Positions 45,073-52,476 of a DNA stretch of 64,000 nt are shown piece by piece. This DNA comes from Marivita sp. S6314 (GTDB lineage Bacteria > Pseudomonadota > Alphaproteobacteria > Rhodobacterales > Rhodobacteraceae). The notes beneath the pieces are model-generated. The model searched no databases. It was not told where the DNA came from and worked only from the letters and a program-made list of their open reading frames with translations. The stretch spans positions 62,001-126,000 of the forward strand of contig NZ_JALKAO010000006.1 in NCBI RefSeq assembly GCF_023015985.1, given 5' to 3'. Every line of letters starts with the position of its first letter. The first letter of the stretch is position 1. Position numbers and translations under genes: made by a program.

Positions 45073-45303
45073 CTTTGTATGTGATATCTGCTTTGCGGAC
45101 GTCGAGGTCGTTGAGCACAAACAGCGCGTCGACGATGCGCAGCGGCCTGCGGCCTTGAGTCCGCGCAGGGCAGTGTCCGCTTCGGCTCCAAGCAGTCATT
45201 CGACGATTGTTCAAAGTATGAACCCGCGCGCGAAAGTTGGCGATGTGTCAGGAGTGAGGCCCGAAATCGGATCTCACTGGAATGTTCACGAATACGATAG
45301 GGC

Positions 45304-46779
45304 TCAGACACTCATGCAAACGTATTTCATCTCAAGGAACTCCTCGATCCCGTGATGGCTGCCTTCGCGGCCAAGACCGGATTGTTTGACCCCGCCAAAC
45401 GGCGCGACCTCGGTTGAGATGATGCCCGTGTTCACACCGACGATGCCGTATTCAAGCGCCTCGGCCACTTTGTAGACGCGGCTCAGGTCCTTGGCGTAGA
45501 AATAGCTGGCCAATCCGAAAATCGTGTCATTGGCCATTTGGATCACGTCATCTTCGGTTTCGAACTTGAACAGCGGCGCAAGCGGCCCGAAGGTTTCATC
45601 CGTTGCAAAAGCCATTTCCTGTGTTGCGCCGGTGACGATGACAGGGTTGAAGAAGTTGCCCCCTGCCTCGTGCGACTCGCCGCCAAGGATGACATCCGCG
45701 CCCTTTGCCTTCGCGTCGGCGATATGCTCTTGCACCTTATCAAGCGCATCGTTGTTGATAAGCGGCCCGAGATCGGTGCCATCCTCAAGCCCATCACCGA
45801 CCTTCATCGCGCTGACCTTGTCTTTGAGCTTTTGCGCGAAGGCATCATAGACACCGGCCTGCACGTAAATCCGGTTTGCGCAAACGCAGGTCTGACCGTT
45901 GTTTCGGAATTTGCACATGATCGCGCCTTCGACGGCGGCGTCAATATCAGCATCATCGAACACGATGAACGGTGCATTTCCGCCCAGTTCCATGGAGCAT
46001 TTCATCACCTGATCTGCCGCCTGACGCAGCAGGATACGACCAACTTCGGTGGACCCGGTAAAGGTGATCTTGCGCACCGCCGGGTTCTCGCACATCTCTT
46101 TGCCCACCTCGGAAGAGGACGAAGACGGCACCACGTTGAACACACCCGCCGGAATACCCGCGCGGTCGGCTAACACGGCAAGAACAATGGCCGACAACGG
46201 CGTTTCCGCCGCCGGGCGCGCCACAAAGCTGCAGCCTGCGGCAAGGGCCGGACCGGCCTTGCGGGTGATCATGGCATTGGGGAAATTCCAGGGTGTGATC
46301 GAACCGACAACACCGATGGGCTGCTTCATGACCATGATGCGTTTGTCACGCTGGTGCCCGGGGATGGTTTCGCCGTAGATGCGCTTTGCTTCTTCCGCGA
46401 AGAACTCGATGAAGGACGCGCCATAGGCGACTTCGCCCGTGGCTTCGGCCAGGGGCTTGCCCTGCTCTGCAGTCAGGATCACACCCAGATCATGCTGGTG
46501 CTCCATCATCAGATCGAACCACTTGCGCAGCACGGTGGCGCGCTCTTTACCCGTCCACTGCGCCCAGTCTTTCTGTGCGACCTCTGCAGCAGCAATCGCC
46601 TCGGCCACCTGGGCCCGGGACAGGTCTGCGACATCGGCAATCGTGTCGCCGCGCGCCGGGTTGTCCACGGGAAATGTCCCGTCCGCGCCATCGACCCAAG
46701 CACCGTTCACATAGCCGCGTGTCTCAAGCAATGACGGGTCTTTCAACAGGCTGGCAAGGTTTGTGATCTGGTCTAGCAT
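45304..46779 (-). CDS. gabD: Succinate-semialdehyde dehydrogenase
   Basis: This 491-residue NAD(P)-dependent aldehyde dehydrogenase starts at 46779 (MLDQITNLASLLKDPSLLET). The family marks of GabD are present: the NADP-type TPWNFPNAMITRKAGPALAAG, ITFTGSTEVGRILLRQAAD, MELGGNAPFIVFDDADID with the general-base Glu, and the catalytic Cys in FRNNGQTCVCANRIY. It oxidises succinate semialdehyde to succinate, for example from GABA. No gabT is adjacent, so the exact substrate remains inferred. It is divergent from a hydrolase gene. Confidence 0.92.
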   Translation of the reverse strand: MLDQITNLASLLKDPSLLETRGYVNGAWVDGADGTFPVDNPARGDTIADVADLSRAQVAEAIAAAEVAQKDWAQWTGKERATVLRKWFDLMMEHQHDLGVILTAEQGKPLAEATGEVAYGASFIEFFAEEAKRIYGETIPGHQRDKRIMVMKQPIGVVGSITPWNFPNAMITRKAGPALAAGCSFVARPAAETPLSAIVLAVLADRAGIPAGVFNVVPSSSSSEVGKEMCENPAVRKITFTGSTEVGRILLRQAADQVMKCSMELGGNAPFIVFDDADIDAAVEGAIMCKFRNNGQTCVCANRIYVQAGVYDAFAQKLKDKVSAMKVGDGLEDGTDLGPLINNDALDKVQEHIADAKAKGADVILGGESHEAGGNFFNPVIVTGATQEMAFATDETFGPLAPLFKFETEDDVIQMANDTIFGLASYFYAKDLSRVYKVAEALEYGIVGVNTGIISTEVAPFGGVKQSGLGREGSHHGIEEFLEMKYVCMSV

Positions 46780-46829
46780 GAGTCCCCTCCATTTTAATGC
46801 TGACAACGGTGGTACACTTGCTGCATGCA

Positions 46830-47660
46830 ATGGCAAGGGTTGATCTTGTGTGGAGACCGCGCGTGGATTGGGACGACGCTTACGCCAATGCCAAACACAT
46901 TCCCGACGGGGCCGGGTACGCCGACCGCTGGCGGGCAGAGTCGGATGCATTCCGCAAACGGATGTCGGTTCTGGGGCGTGCCCGACTTGGGGTGATGTAC
47001 GGGCACGGGACCCGTGAAGTTGTGGACATCTTCCTGCCGGACGGTCCGCCAAAGGGTGTGATGGTGTTTGTGCATGGTGGGTTCTGGAGGATGTTTGACG
47101 GCGCGGCCTGGTCGCATTTCGCGCAAGGCGGGCTGGATGCAGGATGGATCGTGGCGATGCCGACCTACGACCTGTGCCCACGCGTACGCATTGCCGACAT
47201 CACGCGCCAGATCGCGCAAGCGATTACCGTTGTGGCCCATGACTATGCCGGTCCGCTGCGTCTGACTGGCCATTCCGCCGGGGGGCATCTGGTGGCACGC
47301 ATGCTGGCCCCCGGGGTCTTGCCCGATCCCGTATTGGCACGGGTCGAAACATGCGTTCCCATCTCACCGCTGTCGGATCTGCGCCCGTTGGTGCAAACCC
47401 AGATGAACGAGGATTTCAAACTCGATAACGCCGCAGCTGCGGCGGAAAGCCCGGTTCTCATGGCAAAACCGGCCCAACCGGTCACGGTCTGGGTCGGAGC
47501 GGATGAACGTCCAGCCTTTCTCGAGCAGGCGCGCTGGCTGGCGGACGCGTGGGACTGTGATGAGGTCATTCACCCCAATGCGCACCATTTCGACGTGATT
47601 GACGGCCTTTGCGACGCGAGAAGTGCGTTGATGCAGACCATTCTGAAACCGGTGACCTAA
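46830..47660 (+). CDS. Alpha/beta hydrolase, kynurenine-formamidase-like
   Basis: This hydrolase of about 276 residues starts at 46830 (MARVDLVWRPRVDWDDAYAN). The oxyanion motif is FVHGGFWRMFDGAAWSHFAQ, the nucleophile is in LTGHSAGGHLVARML and the C-terminal acid/His pair is within GADERPAF and NAHHFDVIDGL. The HGGFW motif and overall layout are those of kynurenine formamidase and related small esterases. Without kyn genes nearby the substrate is open. It is divergent from gabD, with 50 bases between starts. Confidence 0.82.
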   Translation: MARVDLVWRPRVDWDDAYANAKHIPDGAGYADRWRAESDAFRKRMSVLGRARLGVMYGHGTREVVDIFLPDGPPKGVMVFVHGGFWRMFDGAAWSHFAQGGLDAGWIVAMPTYDLCPRVRIADITRQIAQAITVVAHDYAGPLRLTGHSAGGHLVARMLAPGVLPDPVLARVETCVPISPLSDLRPLVQTQMNEDFKLDNAAAAAESPVLMAKPAQPVTVWVGADERPAFLEQARWLADAWDCDEVIHPNAHHFDVIDGLCDARSALMQTILKPVT

Positions 47661-47757
47661 CCAAAGGAAACCTCAATCAACACCGTGACTTTGCCCTTGC
47701 CGAGACGCGGGAAACTGGCATTGTGTTCGTCGATGCACACGCATGCAAAGGTGTTCG

Positions 47758-48756
47758 ATGCCCGGCTTCCAATCTGAAAAGCAACTCGTCCGCGATTACT
47801 ATGCGGCCCTGTCCAACGCTGAGACCAACGCAGTTCCCGGCGTCATGGCGGACTACTGCGCGCCCGATCTTGTCTGGCGCGGGTATCATCCTTTCGGGCT
47901 GCTGACCGACCCGGATGCCGTGGCCGCGCAGTTCTGGCAACCGTTGAAAACCGCGCTCACCGCGATGCAGCGCCGAACCGACCTGTTCTTTGCCGGACGG
48001 CATCACATGTCCGAGGACGGAGCGGTCTGGGTGGCGTCGATGGGGCATCTGATGGGGCTGTTCGATCACCCGTGGCTGGGCATCCGGCCCACGCGCAAGA
48101 TCGCGATGTTGCGGTTCGGCGCCTTTCACAAGGTCGAAAACGGGCGGATCACCGAAGAGGCGATGTATTTCGACATTCCCCATCTCATGGTTCAGGCGGG
48201 GCAGAATCCGTTTCCACCGCAAACCGCAGCGCATCTGGTCCAACCCGGGCCTGCCACGCATGGCGGCCTGTTGTTCGACGATGCCCCCCATGCCCAAAGC
48301 CGCGCGACGCTAGATGCGATCAATGCGATGGTGGGCGATCTGGGGGAATGGAACCTTGGTTTGCCGCTGGAAGATGAACTGCGCCGGACATGGCATGAAG
48401 ACATGATCTGGTGGGGGCCAGAAGGGGTTGGCGCGACCTACACGATCCCGCGGTATGCCGCGCAGCATTCCGGGCCTTTTCGCGCGGCTTTTACCAACCG
48501 GTCAAAAACCAACCATATCTGCCGCACCGCCGAAGGCCATTTCGGGGGGTTCTTTGGTTGGCCCAACTTTACCGCCGAGCATGTCGGAGGGTTCATGGGC
48601 ATGCCCGCGACGCCCGGTCGGGTGGAATTCCGGGTCATCGATTTTTACCGGCGGGAGGGGGACAAGCTGGCCGAGAACTGGATTTTCATCGACCTGCTGC
48701 ACCTCTGGGCACAGCAGGGCGTGGATGTACTGGGGCGCGCGACCAAGATCGGGTAG
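47758..48756 (+). CDS. Double SnoaL-like (NTF2-fold) protein, copy A
   Basis: This 332-residue protein starts at 47758 (MPGFQSEKQLVRDYYAALSN). It has two NTF2/SnoaL-type domains: one from YYAALSNAETNAVPGVMADY to EEAMYFDIPHLMVQAG and another from LEDELRRTWHEDMIWWGPEG to ENWIFIDLLHLWAQQGVDVL. Such folds include polyketide cyclases and ketosteroid isomerase, but many members have no known reaction. It ends in the same D-x2-H-x3-Q-x-GVDV pattern as the protein at 57497. It stands alone between the hydrolase and a convergent amidinotransferase gene. Confidence 0.8.
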   Translation: MPGFQSEKQLVRDYYAALSNAETNAVPGVMADYCAPDLVWRGYHPFGLLTDPDAVAAQFWQPLKTALTAMQRRTDLFFAGRHHMSEDGAVWVASMGHLMGLFDHPWLGIRPTRKIAMLRFGAFHKVENGRITEEAMYFDIPHLMVQAGQNPFPPQTAAHLVQPGPATHGGLLFDDAPHAQSRATLDAINAMVGDLGEWNLGLPLEDELRRTWHEDMIWWGPEGVGATYTIPRYAAQHSGPFRAAFTNRSKTNHICRTAEGHFGGFFGWPNFTAEHVGGFMGMPATPGRVEFRVIDFYRREGDKLAENWIFIDLLHLWAQQGVDVLGRATKIG

Positions 48757-48757
48757 G

Positions 48758-48801
48758 AAGGCTCTTTGAAGAGCCTTTCTCAAGCGATTTCGAAATCGCT
48801 T
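48758..48801. terminator. Tandem perfect hairpins between convergent genes
   Basis: AAGGCTCT-TTGA-AGAGCCTT (48758-48777) and the 20-base palindrome AAGCGATTTCGAAATCGCTT (48782-48801) fill the space between a SnoaL-like gene and the convergent amidinotransferase gene. Confidence 0.7.
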
Positions 48802-48806
48802 CCCGG

Positions 48807-49928
48807 TCACTGAACGGGGAAGTAATCCTCGCAATCGCCGTCGCGATATACGTCAGCCGTGCAGCAATGCAGGCCTCCGCCAAAGGCATAGGCGTCGCGC
48901 AATTCCACCGGGATGACCTCCATCCCCAGCTTGTCCATCTGCTCCATCTGGTAGACCTCGGACGCCTCGACACAGACGGTTTTGGGATCCAGCACCAGAA
49001 CGTTCATCGACAGCCAGGTGGACGAATAGCACAGCGGTGGCGGCGTGTTATGCGCCGGTTGCGCGGCATCGACGATTTCCCAATCGTTCTTCTTGAAATA
49101 CTCCCGCTGTTCGTCAGGCAGACGCCGGTTCGGGTTGTTCAGGATCAGACCGGGACGCAGCGGTGTGAAGGTTGCGTCGATGTGGATCGGGTACGGATCA
49201 CCCGGGAAATTCACCGCGCGGACGCGGTGATCGGGGAAGTGACGGCGCAACCATTCGATGCCCTTGAGGTTCGTGGTGAACCCGTGCTGCACGATCAGGT
49301 CTTTGCCAAACCGCAGAACGTCAGCCGCATCGAACAACGGCTCTTCCTCGGTTGTGACAAAGTGCTTTTCTGCCGTCCATTTGAGACGCTTTTCGATACC
49401 GATTGCCTCAGACAGGTAATCGTCGTGGTAATCTGCGTCTGTCAGGCGCGGTTTCGGCGCGGCCTCGTGGCGGAAATTGGGATCTTCCTCCCAGTATTTC
49501 TGCATCAACGGCCGGAAACAGAGGTATTCAAACCAGCGGCAGCGATAGGACATCGTGGCCTCAAGGATTTCGTGGCCCACGGTCAAGAGCACATCGCGCG
49601 GCGGCATGCAGCCGAACTGGCTGTCGGTGTGAAAATCAGGCGTGGTCACGGGCAGGCTGAAATCCGTGGGCGTCGGGCGATCCACCCGGATGCCACGTTT
49701 GCGCAGCTGATCGGCGAAGGTGTCGAGCAGTTCGTTGGCGCGGTCGATGGTTTCCTGCGGGCGGCGACCCCATTGGCCGCGCATGTCGCTGTCTTCGGGC
49801 ACTTTGGCATCAAGCGCAGGTTCTTCCGGGGGGATGTGGCAGTCATCTGCTTTGCCCACGATCACATGGCGTAGGGTGTCCCACTCGTTCCAACTTTTGA
49901 CCTGCGTTTTATCCGGCGACCAAGACAT
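48807..49928 (-). CDS. Glycine amidinotransferase-like enzyme
   Basis: This 373-residue amidinotransferase of the arginine:glycine amidinotransferase fold starts MSWSPDKTQVKSWNEWDTLR. Catalytic residues are visible: Asp in EPLFDAADVLRFGKD, His in DPYPIHIDATFTPLRPG and Cys near the end in FGGGLHCCTADVYRDGD. Members transfer an amidino group from arginine to an amine, making guanidino compounds such as guanidinoacetate, or acting in toxin and antibiotic pathways. The acceptor is not shown by the context. It is convergent with a SnoaL-like gene and divergent from the 50-kb locus. Confidence 0.85.
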   Translation of the reverse strand: MSWSPDKTQVKSWNEWDTLRHVIVGKADDCHIPPEEPALDAKVPEDSDMRGQWGRRPQETIDRANELLDTFADQLRKRGIRVDRPTPTDFSLPVTTPDFHTDSQFGCMPPRDVLLTVGHEILEATMSYRCRWFEYLCFRPLMQKYWEEDPNFRHEAAPKPRLTDADYHDDYLSEAIGIEKRLKWTAEKHFVTTEEEPLFDAADVLRFGKDLIVQHGFTTNLKGIEWLRRHFPDHRVRAVNFPGDPYPIHIDATFTPLRPGLILNNPNRRLPDEQREYFKKNDWEIVDAAQPAHNTPPPLCYSSTWLSMNVLVLDPKTVCVEASEVYQMEQMDKLGMEVIPVELRDAYAFGGGLHCCTADVYRDGDCEDYFPVQ

Positions 49929-50133
49929 CGCGCCCCTCCATCGTTGTTCAAAAGAAACCCGTCTTTCATTCTTGCGGAATTGGCAAGTGAATTTGCGGTC
50001 GCGCCCTACCCCATCGCGGCTTTCTTTTCATCGCGGCATTTGCAAAACTCGCCTGACATATCGAACAACCGGGGATGTAAATCATCTTAACATTCCCTAT
50101 ATTTGCTTCAAAGCATTGATCGGAGGGACTGAA

Positions 50134-51210
50134 ATGGCGGAATTTGATACGCAGGTGCGCGAGAGCCAGGCGCAGGTCGCAGAGGCGCAGGCCAAGATTG
50201 CCGAACTGACAACCCGCATCGAAACCGCCCGGGCGCAGATGAAATCGGGTGATGACGTCACTTTCGACATAGAAAATGCCACGCTCGATGATGTCCATGC
50301 CCATACCGACGTGATGAACGCCAACATTGCCGAACTGATCATGGGTTTGGACGATGTGACTGCCGCCTTTTCAAAAGATTTTGACGAGATGCGGTCCAAG
50401 ACCGGTTGGGAAAGCTTTGTCGGGTTCTTTTCGCGCGGGAAATCTGAATCCATGCGCCAGGAGCGGATGAAGACGGCGTCAATCGACGACAAGCTTCAGG
50501 ATCTGATCGCGAAGTCCGATGTGATCGTCACGCTGCTTCAAGGCCAGCTGAACCTGCTGAACGAACAAAAGGACAAGGTTGAGGCAAACCTGTCCGAAAC
50601 GCTGGACGACCGGGAAGCAACCGTGGGCGAGCTGGAAGCCGTCCGCGCAGATATCCTCGGGATGGATCCGAAGATCATTGAACTGGAAAACAAGATCAGC
50701 GTCGAACAGGATGCAGCAGCGCGCACCAAACTGGAAACCGAACTGGCGGAATTGAACGCTGCCTATAACGCGCTGGTGCAGGACGAACAGGTCAAGCTGG
50801 CCAAATCGCAGACGCTGGAACGCTATATCGAGAAGGGCAAGACCTGGATCGACTCACTGCAGAACCAAGCGGCGACGCAGATGGTGCTGATCAACAAGCT
50901 GCAGACAGACACCAAACAACGCGTTGTCCTGTATGATGCGCTGACCAAGTCGTTGAAGACCGCACAACAGCAAGATGTGGCGCACCGGATCAATGAAATC
51001 GGTGTGCAAACCGATCAGGAAGCGCAATCCGCGATGGCCGGGATCGGGGCCGCAACAAATCAGCGAATGGCGGATATGCTGGAAAGCCACGAGGACCATA
51101 TGGTCTTTGCCCGCGAGGTGCTGGAGGCGAAGGCCAAGGCGGACGAGCGCTTTGCCCGTCGGTTCCAGGCGATTGTCGAGAAACACGACAAGAACCTGTA
51201 CGGGGCGTAA
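50134..51210 (+). CDS. TelA-like coiled-coil protein (locus gene 1)
   Basis: This 358-residue, almost fully helical protein starts at 50134 (MAEFDTQVRESQAQVAEAQA) behind GGAGGG. It has no signal peptide or membrane helix. Heptad-rich segments run over about 1-50 and 120-240, including KLQDLIAKSDVIVTLLQGQL, LNEQKDKVEANLSETLDDRE and the later WIDSLQNQAATQMVLINKLQ. The helical order, with an acidic DDRE centre and a late Q-rich helix, resembles the TelA (toxic anion resistance) family, although I cannot confirm this without a profile search. It opens a same-strand series of seven genes with an AAA+ ATPase and membrane proteins. Confidence 0.7.
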   Translation: MAEFDTQVRESQAQVAEAQAKIAELTTRIETARAQMKSGDDVTFDIENATLDDVHAHTDVMNANIAELIMGLDDVTAAFSKDFDEMRSKTGWESFVGFFSRGKSESMRQERMKTASIDDKLQDLIAKSDVIVTLLQGQLNLLNEQKDKVEANLSETLDDREATVGELEAVRADILGMDPKIIELENKISVEQDAAARTKLETELAELNAAYNALVQDEQVKLAKSQTLERYIEKGKTWIDSLQNQAATQMVLINKLQTDTKQRVVLYDALTKSLKTAQQQDVAHRINEIGVQTDQEAQSAMAGIGAATNQRMADMLESHEDHMVFAREVLEAKAKADERFARRFQAIVEKHDKNLYGA

Positions 51211-51292
51211 GCAGCGATGGCTTCTGTTAAACTTGCTTTTCTGATCGTGGTTTTGCCGGGCCGCCGATTGGGTCAGTTGCCGACGTCAAACA

Positions 51293-52411
51293 ATGACTGA
51301 CACGCGCAAAGACCACCGCGGCCTGCCCGACACCCAAGCCAGCCGTCGCTATTTCGCCAAGTTCGACAAGATCCTCACCCATCTGGGCCGGGTCGCCGCG
51401 ATGCTGCATGTGGAAAAGCGGCTGACCAAGGACGAGGTTGAAGTGGTGGCGCGCTATGTCACCAGCATCGCCCTGACCTTTCGCGCCCTGTCGATGAAGT
51501 ACCTGCTGGTCGGTCGTGACACCGGGCAGTTCTTTGGGTCACTGACGATGGACGTCAAAGACAGCGGCTTTCCCACCACGACAGAGCTTCTGGTGATGGC
51601 CAACGATGCCGCGCAGGCGGAGCAGCATCTGAAAACCATGCCCTCCACCGATGCGCTCAAAGACCAGATGGTTGCCGAGATTATCGGAGACCAGTCGATC
51701 CCGACACGGTTACAATTCTCGTTGAGTCAGCGTCTCTATTATGAAGACCTCACACGCGGGAAACTGTTCTGGGCGCGCAATGACCCGCAATGCCTGTGGC
51801 TGGACGGGGTCGAACCGCGCAGACGTTACCTGTTGCATTGGGGCGTCTATGACAGCCAACTGAACCTGCCGACGATCTACCTGATGGAGGTCGAGGACAG
51901 CGGGCGCGACGCTTTGCCGAAAGACGACCGGCGCTGGCCCGAAGTGCAGGCACATCTCATGGCGCAGTCCCTGGGTGGGTTGAAGCTTTTGACCATTGCG
52001 CAGGGGTTTGACGAAACTTTTGATCACCTGCACCCAAAACGACTGCGTCGTTTTCACATCGGCCCGATGTATTCGCACAGCTTTACGCAGCAATCCGGAC
52101 CAATCCGGGATGTGCTGGAACAGGCGCGCGCCCCGGAAGGGCAGGATTGGGCGCTGGCCTGGACGCTGGAAGAGCTGGCAAGCGAGCACGTCCGCGAAGA
52201 AAAATCCGGTTGGTTTTCCAGAGTAGAGCGCGAGGTGTTTGCACTTGATCCCTTCGCCGGGCGCGGGGCCGAAACCGGCACAACCACGACGCAGCGCATG
52301 GTTATCATGCCGGAACGCCCCTTCCAGGTTTTGTCCGAACGCAACCCACCCGGCTTTGGGTCTGTCCGCAAATTCGTGGTGAGCGATAATGGTCGGGTGC
52401 TGAGTTATTGA
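51293..52411 (+). CDS. Unknown 372-residue protein (locus gene 2)
   Basis: I do not recognise this family. The protein has no signal peptide or membrane span. An N-terminal helical part (ILTHLGRVAAMLHVEKRLTK, VVARYVTSIALTFRALSMKY) precedes a mixed alpha/beta part with aromatic-rich strands (KLFWARNDPQCLWLDGVEPR, YLLHWGVYDSQLNLPTIYLM). A C-terminal stretch has FHIGPMYSHSFTQQSGPIRD and VIMPERPFQVLSERNPPGFG. It sits 82 bases after the TelA-like gene and 65 before the AAA+ gene. The context implies a partner or substrate adaptor of the ATPase (inference). Confidence 0.75.
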   Translation: MTDTRKDHRGLPDTQASRRYFAKFDKILTHLGRVAAMLHVEKRLTKDEVEVVARYVTSIALTFRALSMKYLLVGRDTGQFFGSLTMDVKDSGFPTTTELLVMANDAAQAEQHLKTMPSTDALKDQMVAEIIGDQSIPTRLQFSLSQRLYYEDLTRGKLFWARNDPQCLWLDGVEPRRRYLLHWGVYDSQLNLPTIYLMEVEDSGRDALPKDDRRWPEVQAHLMAQSLGGLKLLTIAQGFDETFDHLHPKRLRRFHIGPMYSHSFTQQSGPIRDVLEQARAPEGQDWALAWTLEELASEHVREEKSGWFSRVEREVFALDPFAGRGAETGTTTTQRMVIMPERPFQVLSERNPPGFGSVRKFVVSDNGRVLSY

Positions 52412-52437
52412 ATGGACCGCCTGTGGAACTGTCAGGC

Positions 52438-52465
52438 CGTGCATATTTGTAAAAAGAAGAAACAG
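52438..52465 (+). repeat. Dispersed A/T motif, copy 6
   Basis: GTGCATATTTGTAAAAAGAA followed by GAAACAGG lies 12-39 bases before the AAA+ start codon at 52477. It matches the minus-strand readings of 7970, 10503 and 13621. Confidence 0.6.
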
Positions 52466-52476
52466 GGGATGCGCCC

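Noticed and set aside
48411-49874. 487-codon open frame on the plus strand
   Set aside because: It runs out of frame through the SnoaL-like gene, across the tandem hairpins and antisense to the amidinotransferase. No family motif is visible.
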